DNA of 64,000 nt from JAWXBK01 sp034439975 (GCA_034439975.1 JAWXBK010000003.1:50599-114598), one strand, 5' to 3'; shown: positions 7,816 through 16,087, counted from the first letter of the stretch. Notes: generated by a model not told the origin, from the sequence alone. A program made the numbers and translations.

Positions 7816-8295
7816 ATGGCCTCGCCCGAAGACCGGCGGGCGCTCGGCGCGGACGAACTCAATCGCAAGATCATCGCCAAGCTGCAAGAGGACGGCCGCA
7901 TGCCGTTTTCCAACATTGCGAAGGATCTCGGCACCTCCGAGGGTACCGTGCGCAACCGCGTGCACCAGATGATCGAGGCGCGCGTGCTCAAGATCATCGG
8001 CGTGGCCGACCCGCTCGCGCTCGGCCATGAAGGCTATGCCATGGTCGCGCTGACCGTTGCAGCCGGTGCCGATCCGCGCGAGGTCTCGAAACGCTTCATC
8101 GATTGCGAGAACGTCACTTATGTTCTCTTCGCCGCCGGCCGCTACGATCTGCTGGTCGAGGTGATCGGCAAGGATCATGTCGATCTGCGCCGGTTCCTGC
8201 TCGAACACTGTTACGGCCAGGCCGATATCGCCTCGGTCGAGCCGATCATGGCGCTCGCCTTGTACAAGAGCCTTCCGAAATGGGGCCGCCCGTGA
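7816..8295 (+). CDS. Lrp/AsnC family transcriptional regulator (paralogue 3)
   Basis: This Lrp-type regulator has an HTH (LNRKIIAKLQEDGRMPF, SEGTVRNRV) and an AsnC domain with GRYDLLVEVIG, ending LALYKSLPKW. I prefer the ATG at 7816 (159 aa, the usual family length). A purine-rich GAGGAGGAAGAAG precedes it, and an ATG at 7693 would place a 41-residue extension over the repeat pair at 7639-7720. The stop overlaps the start region of the ABC permease, so this regulator is the first gene of the predicted guanidine-type transport operon and probably controls it. Confidence 0.86.
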   Translation: MASPEDRRALGADELNRKIIAKLQEDGRMPFSNIAKDLGTSEGTVRNRVHQMIEARVLKIIGVADPLALGHEGYAMVALTVAAGADPREVSKRFIDCENVTYVLFAAGRYDLLVEVIGKDHVDLRRFLLEHCYGQADIASVEPIMALALYKSLPKWGRP

Positions 8296-9143
8296 CCGCC
8301 GTAACGCCCGCCGCCCTGCCCGCCACCGCAAACCCGGCGCGCGTCCGCAAGCAGCGCTGGTTCGAGTTCAAGAGATCGATCCCGCGGCGCTCGGTCATCC
8401 TGCTTGGTGTCGCGATCTGGGTGATCTTCTTCGGGCTGTGGGAGCTCGCGGTCGCGCTCGGCTGGGTCAATGCGACCTTCATGCCGCCGCCGCAGAAGGT
8501 GCTGCTCGGTCTCTACGAACTGCTGGTCGAAGATGCGTTCATTGTCGATATCGGCATCAGCATCTACCGCATCGTCTCCAGTTTCGCGCTTGCCTGCGCG
8601 GTCGCAGTGCCGCTCGGCATCCTCATGGGCTCGTTCAAACGCATCGAGGCGTTCGTCGATCCGCTGGTCTCGGCCTGGCGCTATCTGCCGGCACCGTCCT
8701 TCATTCCGCTTCTGCTGATGTGGTTCGGCACCGGGGACGGTCAGAAACTCGCGCTGCTCTTCATCGGCGTACTGTGGTTCCTGATCACGCTGATCATGGA
8801 CCACGTAAAATCAGTGCGCACGGAGCTGATAGAGACGTCGGTCACGCTTGGCGGCAATCGCTGGCAGGTTTTGTGGACGGTGGTGATCCCCGCCTCGATG
8901 CCGAACATCGTCGTCGCCATGCGCCAAATGATGGCGGTGAGCTGGACCTACCTGGTCATCGCCGAGATCGTCGCCGCGACCGATGGTATCGGAGCGGTCA
9001 TGATGCGCGCAAAGCGGTTTCTGCATGTCGACAAGATCATGGCGGGTATCCTCGTCATCGGTATTCTGGGCCTGCTATTCGATTTCCTGTTTCGTGTCGC
9101 GCACCGGCTGCTCTTTCCCTATATCCACGAAAGAAACCAGTAG
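8280..9143 (+). CDS. ABC transporter permease (SsuC/TauC type)
   Basis: The 287-aa inner-membrane permease has about six membrane segments and the EAA-type cytoplasmic loop (ETSVTLGGNRWQVLWTVVIPASMPN), as in nitrate/sulfonate/taurine importers. It moves the substrate delivered by the binding proteins encoded next, powered by the ATPase at 11584. The start is ATG 8280, overlapping the Lrp gene by 16 bp, or GTG 8292, which overlaps its TGA; both imply coupling. In cyanobacteria an SsuABC-like importer adjoins the guanidine hydrolase and hypAB-like genes, as recalled from the literature. The same neighbourhood here suggests guanidine or a derivative as cargo. Confidence 0.88.
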   Translation: MGPPVTAVTPAALPATANPARVRKQRWFEFKRSIPRRSVILLGVAIWVIFFGLWELAVALGWVNATFMPPPQKVLLGLYELLVEDAFIVDIGISIYRIVSSFALACAVAVPLGILMGSFKRIEAFVDPLVSAWRYLPAPSFIPLLLMWFGTGDGQKLALLFIGVLWFLITLIMDHVKSVRTELIETSVTLGGNRWQVLWTVVIPASMPNIVVAMRQMMAVSWTYLVIAEIVAATDGIGAVMMRAKRFLHVDKIMAGILVIGILGLLFDFLFRVAHRLLFPYIHERNQ

Positions 9144-9232
9144 CGCGACGGAACGAGGCAACTGTCCGCCTGCCCGCGGCATCGGGCGACGGAGTAGATT
9201 GAAAATAAAAGACATCGAAAGGGGAGGACGAT

Positions 9233-10321
9233 ATGAAATTCAGTAGAGTAGCGATGGGGATCGTGAAAACCGGGATCGTGCGGACGATTTCGGCCCTTGC
9301 GGTGGCCGCATTCGTTACCGTGGCTGGCGGAAGCGGGGCGTCGGCGGCCGAGCAGGTGCGCGTTGCCGGCGTGACCTGGCCCGGCTTCGGGTTCTGGTTC
9401 ATCGCTCAGGAGAAGGGTTTTGCACCCGATCTGGAGATTTCGTTCCAGGCGATCGAGGATCCGTACGAATCCTTCGCGCTCGCTGCATCGGGTCAGCTCG
9501 ATATCGTCGTCAGCACGATCGAGTTCGCGCCGATCGCCGCCGCTCAGGGGATTCCGATCAAACTGGTCGCCTACGAAAATCTTTCGTACGGGACGGACAA
9601 GATCATCGTCGCACCGGGTATCGAAAGCGCCGAGGATCTGCGCGGCAAGAAGGTCGCCGTGCTCGAAGGCGGCCTCAGCCAGCTCTATATGGCGATGTGG
9701 CTCGAGGAAAACGGCGTTCCCTATGACGAGGTCGAGTACGTCAACCTGATCATGGACGACGCGGCATCGGCGATGATCGGTGGCGATGTCGCGGCAGCGC
9801 AGTTCTGGGAACCGTTCGGCAGCAACGCGCTTGCGGCGTTGCCCGGTTCGAGAGTGGTGGCGAGCACGACAGAGGATCGCTGGCACAAGAATGCCCTGAT
9901 CGCCGATGCCGTGTTCATGAGCGACGCGTTCATCAATGAGCGGCGCGATGTGGCTGTAAAGGCGCTTCAGGCCTATTACGACGCCATCGAGTGGTGGATG
10001 GCGAACCCCGCCGAGGGCAATGAAATCACGGCCCGGGGCATGCAGATGGCGCTAGCGGATGTCGAACTGGTGATCGGGGCCGACGGAAGTCGCCTGGATG
10101 GCGGGATCTATCCCTACACGTTCATCGAGGCCGCCCGTTTCTGCGGTTCGGCACCGGGTGAGCCTCCGTTCGGCCAGACCAACGGCCAGATCGCCGATCA
10201 CTGGCGCATGACCAACGAGTGGTGGATCAAGTTCGGCCTGATGACCGAGACGCTAGAGCCGGAAACTGGCACCGACTGCTCGCTGCTGGCCGATCTCTAC
10301 GACTCTGGGTACGGACAGTAG
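9233..10321 (+). CDS. ABC transporter substrate-binding protein 1 (NMT1/SsuA-like)
   Basis: The 362-aa protein has a Sec signal peptide (basic start, hydrophobic core, ASA-AEQ cleavage near residue 38) and then a NMT1/SsuA-type periplasmic binding domain. A recognition stretch is RVAGVTWPGFGFWFIAQEKG, and an ATISA-like hinge region runs through the centre. A strong AGGGGAGGA ribosome site precedes the ATG. It is closely similar along its whole length to the next gene, so the pair arose by tandem duplication. It delivers the cargo of the importer encoded around it, with guanidine-type compounds inferred from context. Two conserved Cys positions near the C terminus could form a disulfide. Confidence 0.88.
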   Translation: MKFSRVAMGIVKTGIVRTISALAVAAFVTVAGGSGASAAEQVRVAGVTWPGFGFWFIAQEKGFAPDLEISFQAIEDPYESFALAASGQLDIVVSTIEFAPIAAAQGIPIKLVAYENLSYGTDKIIVAPGIESAEDLRGKKVAVLEGGLSQLYMAMWLEENGVPYDEVEYVNLIMDDAASAMIGGDVAAAQFWEPFGSNALAALPGSRVVASTTEDRWHKNALIADAVFMSDAFINERRDVAVKALQAYYDAIEWWMANPAEGNEITARGMQMALADVELVIGADGSRLDGGIYPYTFIEAARFCGSAPGEPPFGQTNGQIADHWRMTNEWWIKFGLMTETLEPETGTDCSLLADLYDSGYGQ

Positions 10322-10337
10322 CATTTGTTAACCGGTA

Positions 10338-10365
10338 GCCGGCGGTTCGATCCGCGGCCGCCGGC
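10338..10365 (+). other. Stem-loop between the two tandem binding-protein genes
   Basis: GCCGGCGG and CCGCCGGC pair perfectly over 8 bp around a 12-nt loop, 16 nt after the first binding-protein gene. There is no T-tract. It is better read as an mRNA-stabilising or partial-termination hairpin that could raise binding-protein output relative to downstream genes. Confidence 0.5.
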
Positions 10366-10420
10366 GATTCGTCGAGGCGGACCATTTTGATCAACAAAGA
10401 TCGAGAAACGGGAGGATGAT

Positions 10421-11494
10421 ATGGAAAGCAACAGCATCAAGACCCGCATCGCGCGGATAATTTCTGCACTGACGGTCGCCGCGTTTGTTGCCGTTGTCGG
10501 CGGTCATGCGGCATCGGCGGCCGAGCAGGTGCGCGTTGCCGGCCTGACCTGGCCGGGTTACGGGTTCTGGTTCATCGTTCAGGAGAAGAATCTCGCGCCG
10601 GATCTCGAGATCGTTTACCAGACGATCGAGGATCCTTTCGAATCTTTCGCGCTCGCCTCGTCGGGCCAACTCGACATCGTCTACAGCACGATCGAGTTTG
10701 CACCGATTGCGGCCTCCGAAGAGTTTCCGATCAAGCTCGTCGCTTACGGCAATCTCTCGCATGGCACCGACAAGATCATCGTTGGACCGGGCATCGAGAG
10801 CGCCGAAGACCTGCGCGGCCAGAAGGTTGCCGTGCTCGAGGGTGGGCTCGCCCAGCTCTATATGGCGATCTGGCTCGAAGCCAATGGTGTCGCCTATGAC
10901 GAGGTCGAATACGTCAACCTGATCATGGACGACGCTGCATCCGCGATGATCGGCGGCGACGTGAAGGCGGCCGAATTCTGGGAACCGTTCGGAGCCAACA
11001 CGCTGGCAGCCGTCGAGGGTTCCAGGATCGTCGCAACCTCGGCCGACGAGCAGTGGGAGAAGAATGCACTGATCGCCGACGCATTGTTTATGAGCGATGC
11101 CTTCATCAACGAACGGCGCGACGTGGCGCTGAAAGCGATGCAGGCGCTCTACGATGCAATCCAGTGGTGGAAAGAGAACCCGACGGAAGGCAATGAGATC
11201 ATCGCCCGCGGCATGCAGATGACGGTCGAGGACGTCGAGCTCGTCATCGGTGCGGATGGTACATGCCTCGATGGCGGACTTTGCCCCTATACCTTCATCG
11301 AGACAGCACGGTTCTGCGGCGCGGCGCCGGGCGATCCGCCGTTCGGCCAGACCAACGGTCAGATGGCGGACCATTTCCGCATGACCAACGAGTGGTGGAT
11401 CAAGTTCGGCGTGATGACGGAGACGTTCGAACCGGAAGCGGGCGTCGATTGCTCGTTGCTGGCAGATCTCTACGAATCCGGTTACGGGCAGTAA
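10421..11494 (+). CDS. ABC transporter substrate-binding protein 2 (NMT1/SsuA-like, tandem paralogue)
   Basis: The 357-aa periplasmic binding protein has a signal peptide ending ASA-AEQ and the same fold and motifs as the preceding gene: RVAGLTWPGYGFWFIVQEKN, then conserved EDPFESFALASSGQLDIV and the shared C-terminal WWIKFGVMTET. Differences concentrate in surface and pocket-lining positions, so the two proteins may differ in ligand preference or affinity. GGGAGGATGAT precedes the ATG. It likely shares one permease and ATPase with binding protein 1. Confidence 0.88.
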   Translation: MESNSIKTRIARIISALTVAAFVAVVGGHAASAAEQVRVAGLTWPGYGFWFIVQEKNLAPDLEIVYQTIEDPFESFALASSGQLDIVYSTIEFAPIAASEEFPIKLVAYGNLSHGTDKIIVGPGIESAEDLRGQKVAVLEGGLAQLYMAIWLEANGVAYDEVEYVNLIMDDAASAMIGGDVKAAEFWEPFGANTLAAVEGSRIVATSADEQWEKNALIADALFMSDAFINERRDVALKAMQALYDAIQWWKENPTEGNEIIARGMQMTVEDVELVIGADGTCLDGGLCPYTFIETARFCGAAPGDPPFGQTNGQMADHFRMTNEWWIKFGVMTETFEPEAGVDCSLLADLYESGYGQ

Positions 11495-11583
11495 GCACGA
11501 TCGACGCAATCGCGGGCGGCGGCGCATGTGTGCGCTCGCTGCCCGCCTTTGCCCGATTGCTGTGGACCCGACATGAGGCACGC

Positions 11584-12423
11584 ATGATGACGGTCGAGAC
11601 GGCAAAGAAAGTCGGCACGGGGCAGCGTCCAGCGCGTGGCGCGAAGCTGGTCGTGTCGCATGTCTCAAAATATTTTCATTTGCAGAACGGGCTGAAGATC
11701 GAGGCAGTCGCCGATGTGTCGTTCGACGTGCTGGATAACGAGCTCTGCGTGCTGCTCGGGCCGTCCGGCTGCGGCAAGTCGACCGTGCTGCGGATGGTGG
11801 CGGGTCTCGAGGAACCGTCGGTCGGCGAGCTGAGCCTAGACGGCCGCGAGATTCTGGGCCCCGGCCGAGATCGTGGCATGGTATTCCAGACCTATACGTC
11901 GTTCGACTGGCAGACGGTCCAGCAGAATGTCGAATACGGGCTGCGCCTCAACGGCGCGTCCAAGTCCGAGCGCCGCGAGCGTGCCGCTCATTTCATCGAC
12001 ATCGTGCAACTCACCAAGTTTCGGGATGCCTATCCAAGCCAACTGTCGGGCGGCATGAAGCAGCGTGTCGCGATTGCGCGGACGCTGGCCAACGATCCGG
12101 CAATCCTGCTGATGGATGAACCGTTCGGGGCGCTCGATGCCGAGACGCGCTGGAATATGCAGGAACTGCTGATCCGCATCGTCGAATCCTCGAAAACCAC
12201 CGTGCTGATGGTGACCCACGACATCGAGGAGGCCATTTTCCTGGCCGACCGGATCATCTTCATGAGCCGGCATCCGGGCCGGATCAGGGAGAACATCATG
12301 ACCGATTTCAAGGGCGGGCAGCGGTTCGACAACAAGGAAGCGGTGATCAATGCACCGGGCTACGCGACGCTCGAGCACAAGATCATGCAGATGATGCGCG
12401 AGGAGGGGCACAGCAAGGACTGA
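11584..12423 (+). CDS. ABC transporter ATP-binding protein (SsuB/TauB type)
   Basis: The 279-aa ATPase has Walker A GPSGCGKST, Q-loop VFQTYTSFDWQTV, signature LSGGMKQRVAIAR, Walker B ILLMDEPFGALD and an H-switch in VTHDIEEA. The sequence is that of the nitrate/sulfonate/taurine importer family. It energises the permease at 8280. The start ATG at 11584 lies 89 bp after binding protein 2. The stop is followed after 39 bp by hypB, so import, nickel insertion and hydrolysis genes appear to form one transcription unit. Confidence 0.93.
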   Translation: MMTVETAKKVGTGQRPARGAKLVVSHVSKYFHLQNGLKIEAVADVSFDVLDNELCVLLGPSGCGKSTVLRMVAGLEEPSVGELSLDGREILGPGRDRGMVFQTYTSFDWQTVQQNVEYGLRLNGASKSERRERAAHFIDIVQLTKFRDAYPSQLSGGMKQRVAIARTLANDPAILLMDEPFGALDAETRWNMQELLIRIVESSKTTVLMVTHDIEEAIFLADRIIFMSRHPGRIRENIMTDFKGGQRFDNKEAVINAPGYATLEHKIMQMMREEGHSKD

Positions 12424-12462
12424 CGGTCCCTTGCTCGGCCTCTAAACCAGGGAGCCAAACCC

Positions 12463-13455
12463 ATTTGCGGCGTTTGCGGTTGCGGCGATAGCGAGAAACG
12501 GATCGACGGCATGCCGGTTGTGCAAATGCACGATCTTGCGCACGGGCAAGCCCATCCGCATGACCATGGGCACGATCATGGCGGCGATCATGCGCACGAC
12601 CGTGTGCACGATCACGCCCATGACGGCGCGCATTCCCATTCTCATGCCGCGCATGACCATGGGCACGATCACGGCCATCGCCACGCAGTAGCGCCCGGCA
12701 GCGAGTTCCTGCGCATCGAACAGGAAATCCTCTCGGAGAACGACCGGTTCGCCGGCGTCAATCGCGCCTGGTTCGCCGAGCGCGCGATCCTCGCGCTCAA
12801 CATCGTCTCGAGTCCTGGCGCCGGGAAGACAAGCCTGCTCACTGAAACGATCCGCCGCCTTGCCGGCCGCCTGCCGGTCGCGGTGATCGAGGGCGATCAG
12901 GAAACCGACAACGACGCCCGGCGGATTCGCGAGGCGGGTGCCGCCGCGATCCAGATCAATACGGGACGCGGCTGCCATCTCGATGCGCATTCGGTCGGCC
13001 ATGCGGCCGAGCAGCTCGATCCGGCGCCTGGCTCGGTCCTGTTCATCGAGAATGTCGGCAACCTCGTCTGCCCGGCCGCGTTCGATCTCGGCGAGGCCTG
13101 CAAGGTTGCGATCCTCTCGACCACCGAAGGCGTCGACAAGCCGATCAAGTATCCCGACATGTTCGCGGCCTCCGAGCTCTTGTTACTGAACAAGGTCGAC
13201 CTGTTGCCGCATCTCGATTTCGATGTCGCCGAGGCGCTGGACTATGCGCGGCGCGTCAATCCGGCGATCGAGGCGATCCAGGTTTCGGCGCGGAGCGGCG
13301 AGGGAATCGCTCTCTGGATCGACTGGCTCGAGCGCCGGCACCGCGCGATCGTCCAGGTGCGCGTCGATGCGCTCGATGCCGAAGCAGCGGCATTGCGCAG
13401 CTGTTTGGGTATCGACGCACCCGGGAAACCTTTAACGGTCGTCGCCGGTCGCTGA
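12463..13455 (+). CDS. hypB: HypB-like nickel-insertion GTPase with a probable ATT start codon
   Basis: This is a nickel-binding G3E GTPase. Walker A GAGKT (about 119-123), the switch Asp in IEGDQETDNDA and the G-domain NKVDLL motif are present. The N terminus carries about 21 His within 60 residues, a nickel store as in HypB/CooJ-type proteins. The first ATG is at 12511. However, the in-frame codons before it read CGVCGCGDSEKRIDG, the canonical HypB N-terminal CxxCGC nickel site, preceded by ATT at 12463 with GGGAG about 8 nt upstream. No ATG, GTG or TTG lies between that ATT and the in-frame stop at 12421. I therefore place the start at ATT (330 aa). No hydrogenase is encoded nearby, so it probably serves the adjacent ureohydrolase, as do the HypA/B homologues of cyanobacterial guanidine hydrolase. 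Confidence 0.85.
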   Translation: MCGVCGCGDSEKRIDGMPVVQMHDLAHGQAHPHDHGHDHGGDHAHDRVHDHAHDGAHSHSHAAHDHGHDHGHRHAVAPGSEFLRIEQEILSENDRFAGVNRAWFAERAILALNIVSSPGAGKTSLLTETIRRLAGRLPVAVIEGDQETDNDARRIREAGAAAIQINTGRGCHLDAHSVGHAAEQLDPAPGSVLFIENVGNLVCPAAFDLGEACKVAILSTTEGVDKPIKYPDMFAASELLLLNKVDLLPHLDFDVAEALDYARRVNPAIEAIQVSARSGEGIALWIDWLERRHRAIVQVRVDALDAEAAALRSCLGIDAPGKPLTVVAGR

Positions 13456-13457
13456 CG

Positions 13458-13868
13458 ATGCACGAGCTCACCATCGCGAAGAGCCTGATCGATCTTTCCT
13501 GCAAGCACGCGCGCGAGCAGGGGGCGAGCCGCGTGACGCGGCTTCATATCCGGCTCGGCTCGATGTCGGTGGTGCTGCGATCGCTCTATAGCTGCTTCGG
13601 TCCGGCTTCCCGCGGCACGCTCTGCGAGGGCGCCATGCTGGAGATCGACGAGGTGCCGCTCTCGGTCCATTGCCGGCGCTGCAACGCGACCAAGCATCCG
13701 GCAGGACGATTCAATTTTCGTTGCCCCGATTGCGGCACGCCGACGCCGGACGTTCTGACCGGACGCGAAATGCAGCTCATCGGCATCGATCTCGATTACA
13801 CGCGCCTGGATGGCGCGACCGCCGCAGCACCGGCTGTGCCCGGCACCGCAAGGACGGCGGCGGTCTGA
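13458..13868 (+). CDS. hypA: HypA-like nickel chaperone
   Basis: The 136-aa protein starts MHELTIAKSL, with the His2-Glu3 nickel site of HypA. It has a zinc-structural domain with two CxxC pairs (CRRC at about 72-75 and CPDC at about 91-94). Length and layout are those of HypA/HybF. It begins 2 bp after hypB and probably hands nickel over with it. With no NiFe-hydrogenase in the window, the likely client is the ureohydrolase encoded next, or possibly urease as a secondary client. Ala-rich residues after about 120 form a small tail. Confidence 0.92.
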   Translation: MHELTIAKSLIDLSCKHAREQGASRVTRLHIRLGSMSVVLRSLYSCFGPASRGTLCEGAMLEIDEVPLSVHCRRCNATKHPAGRFNFRCPDCGTPTPDVLTGREMQLIGIDLDYTRLDGATAAAPAVPGTARTAAV

Positions 13869-13891
13869 GGATTTACCGTGAGGAGAATTGG

Positions 13892-14959
13892 ATGACGACG
13901 CAGGGACAATCGATCTGGGAAATCGTGCCGCATCAGCATCGTGGTCCATCGGGACAGAGCGGCAAGGACGACCATATCCGTTCGCCGAAGCTGCATAACG
14001 GCACGTTCAAGGCGAGGGGTCTTGCGACCTTCATGGGTGCGCCTTATTGCGAACCCGAGCGCAACAAGATCCGCGCGATGGGCGCCAAGGTTTGTTTCCT
14101 CGGCGTGCCGCACGATCACGGCAATATGGTGCGCGCGGGTACCTCGCAGGGCCCCGCCGGCATCCGTGAGGCCTCGACGCAGTATTTCCCGTACATGTTC
14201 GAGTACGATGTCGATCTGCTCGATTTCTTCAGGCTGGTCGATTGCGGCGATATCCCGGCCATTCCCGGGAACAACGCGCGCAGCCATGAGCTGATCTATG
14301 CCTATGTGACCGAGTGCCTCGAGGCCGGCGCGATGGTCATTCTGGTCGGCGGCGATCACTCGGTGCCGATCCCGGGCGCGAAGGCGCTCTCCGATTATCT
14401 GAGGAAAGGCAAGATCGGCTATCTGCATGTCGACTGCCATCTCGATTCGGCGCCGGACTGGGAAGGCAACATCCTCACCAACTGTTCCGGCTCGTCGCGC
14501 GCGCTCGATCTGCCCAATTGCAGTGCCGCGAACATGGCGCATATGGGCTCGCGCAACGGCCTCAATCCGAAGGACTGGGTCGACACGCTGATCGACAAAG
14601 GCGCGCGGCTGCTGCCGATGCACGAGTTCGCCGATCGCGGGGTCGATGCCTGCACACGCGAAATCTTCGAGCGTGCATGGAACGGCACCGACGGCGTCTA
14701 TTTCACTTGGGATACCGATTCGCTCGATGCGAGCTGCGCGCCGGGCACGACCGCGCCCGAGCCGTTCGGGATCAAGGCGCGCGAAGCGATCCAGCTCGCC
14801 CGCATCGCCGGCGAGTATGGCGCCAGCATTATGGAGGTCTCGGAGCTCTGTCCGCTCTGGGATGCCAACAACATCACCAGCAAGCTTTCCTGCTGCATGG
14901 TCTATCACTTCCTTGGAAGCCGGGCGAAGACGCTCCGCGACCGCGGCATGAAGGCCTGA
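13892..14959 (+). CDS. Ureohydrolase-family enzyme, probable Ni-dependent guanidine hydrolase (catalytic subunit)
   Basis: The 355-aa arginase/agmatinase-fold protein retains all metal ligands: His156 in GGDHSV, Asp181/His183/Asp185 in HVDCHLDS, and Asp274/Asp276 in WDTDSLDAS. Classic arginases and agmatinases have DAH and SxDxDxxDP. Here the Ala is Cys and the Pro is Ala, and the N-terminal extension is long. Both differences are compatible with guanidine-type hydrolases such as cyanobacterial GdmH or the metformin hydrolase subunit MfmA (from memory, not searched). Position directly after hypB-hypA and before urease implies nickel loading and urea as product. The start ATG at 13892 has GAGGAG 8 nt upstream; longer in-frame starts run back into hypA. 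An agmatinase-like activity remains possible. Confidence 0.82.
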   Translation: MTTQGQSIWEIVPHQHRGPSGQSGKDDHIRSPKLHNGTFKARGLATFMGAPYCEPERNKIRAMGAKVCFLGVPHDHGNMVRAGTSQGPAGIREASTQYFPYMFEYDVDLLDFFRLVDCGDIPAIPGNNARSHELIYAYVTECLEAGAMVILVGGDHSVPIPGAKALSDYLRKGKIGYLHVDCHLDSAPDWEGNILTNCSGSSRALDLPNCSAANMAHMGSRNGLNPKDWVDTLIDKGARLLPMHEFADRGVDACTREIFERAWNGTDGVYFTWDTDSLDASCAPGTTAPEPFGIKAREAIQLARIAGEYGASIMEVSELCPLWDANNITSKLSCCMVYHFLGSRAKTLRDRGMKA

Positions 14960-15030
14960 GAGAAACCACGCGGCTGCAGCCTGGGGCCGCATCCGAATCT
15001 GCGATCCGTCATTCGAGGAGCAACACGACC

Positions 15031-16077
15031 ATGAATCCTGCCAAAAGCTACGAGCATCTTTTTTCGCCGCTCGACAAAGGCGACGAGGCGTTCGGATCGC
15101 CGGGCGTCATTTCATTTCTGCGCGCGCCGCATATCGAGATGAAGCTCGAAGCGATGAAATCATCCGGCGCCCGATTCGCGTTCCTCGGTGTGCCGTTTGA
15201 GGAAGGCAATATCGGCAAGCCCGGCAGCGTCGAGGGACCGCGCGACATGCGCTTCATGTCGCACGAGTATTTCCCCTACTGGTTTGAATATGAGGTCGAC
15301 ATCAACGGCCATTTCGTCGATGTCGGCGACGTGCGCATCCCGAAAGTCGATCCCAAGACCAGCCTCAGCCGGGTCTACAAGGCGGTGCGCGCGATCCTCG
15401 AAGCGGGGCTCGTGCCAGTCCTTTGTGGCGGCGATCACTCGATCACGATTCCGGCGGCCCGCGCCCTCTCGGATCATCTCGGCAAGAGCAAGAGCATCGG
15501 CTATCTGCAGCTCGGCGCTCATCTCCGCATGGCCGACGAATGGGCCGGAGAGCGCGAATCGAGCGCGAGCGTTCTGGCGCGCGTGACCGAGTTGCCGAAC
15601 ATCAAGGCGGCGAACGTCGCCCAGGTCGGCATGCGCAACTCGATGAACCCGAAGGACTGGTGCGACCTCGCCAAGGAGCGCGGCGTCAACATCTTCACGA
15701 TGAACGAGATCGTCGATAACGGCATCGACAGCGTCATCGCCAAGGCGGCCGACAAGGTCTGGAAGGGCACCGACGCGCAGTACATCAGTGTCGACATGAA
15801 CGTGCTCGACGCCTCGGCGGCACCGGGCGTCACGGCACCGGAACCGGGCGGGCTCGATGCGCGCGAGATGATGCGCGTTGCCAACCATCTCGGCGCGCGC
15901 GGTACGGCGAGCGTGATCGATCTGACCGAGCTCTGCCCGGTCGTCGATACGAACGGCATCACCACCAAGCTTGGTGCCTGCTTCCTGCTGCGGCTGGTGG
16001 CGGCTTTGGCGCGGGCCCGCGGCGAGCGCGTCGATCAATCGCTGCGGCGGCCGAGCCTCGCGACCAAGCGGGCCTGA
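15031..16077 (+). CDS. Ureohydrolase-family paralogue with degenerate metal site (putative non-catalytic partner)
   Basis: The 348-aa protein has the same fold and is colinear with the preceding enzyme. GGDHSI keeps His136, but the second motif reads LGAHLRM, so the two Asp ligands are Gly162 and Arg166 with only His164 kept. The third reads VDMNVLDAS, with Asn257 in place of the second Asp. Three of six ligands are therefore missing and it cannot bind the usual dinuclear centre. The rest is well conserved (WNPKDW-like block, DASAAPGVTAPEP), so it is not decaying. The simplest reading is a structural or regulatory subunit in a heteromeric complex with its neighbour, as described for metformin hydrolase MfmA/MfmB. 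Confidence 0.8.
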   Translation: MNPAKSYEHLFSPLDKGDEAFGSPGVISFLRAPHIEMKLEAMKSSGARFAFLGVPFEEGNIGKPGSVEGPRDMRFMSHEYFPYWFEYEVDINGHFVDVGDVRIPKVDPKTSLSRVYKAVRAILEAGLVPVLCGGDHSITIPAARALSDHLGKSKSIGYLQLGAHLRMADEWAGERESSASVLARVTELPNIKAANVAQVGMRNSMNPKDWCDLAKERGVNIFTMNEIVDNGIDSVIAKAADKVWKGTDAQYISVDMNVLDASAAPGVTAPEPGGLDAREMMRVANHLGARGTASVIDLTELCPVVDTNGITTKLGACFLLRLVAALARARGERVDQSLRRPSLATKRA

Positions 16078-16087
16078 CCGGCCGGCG

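Noticed and set aside
10391..11668. A 425-codon minus-strand open frame over binding protein 2
   Set aside because: A mirror of the binding-protein coding strand; a similar shadow appears over binding protein 1 for the same reason.
12511..12513. ATG at 12511 as the start of hypB
   Set aside because: It would leave the in-frame CxxCGC nickel motif untranslated; the ATT at 12463 with a ribosome site is a better fit.
13670..13891. Longer N terminus for the first ureohydrolase
   Set aside because: The extra residues overlap hypA in another frame and are arginine-rich; the ATG at 13892 has a good ribosome site.
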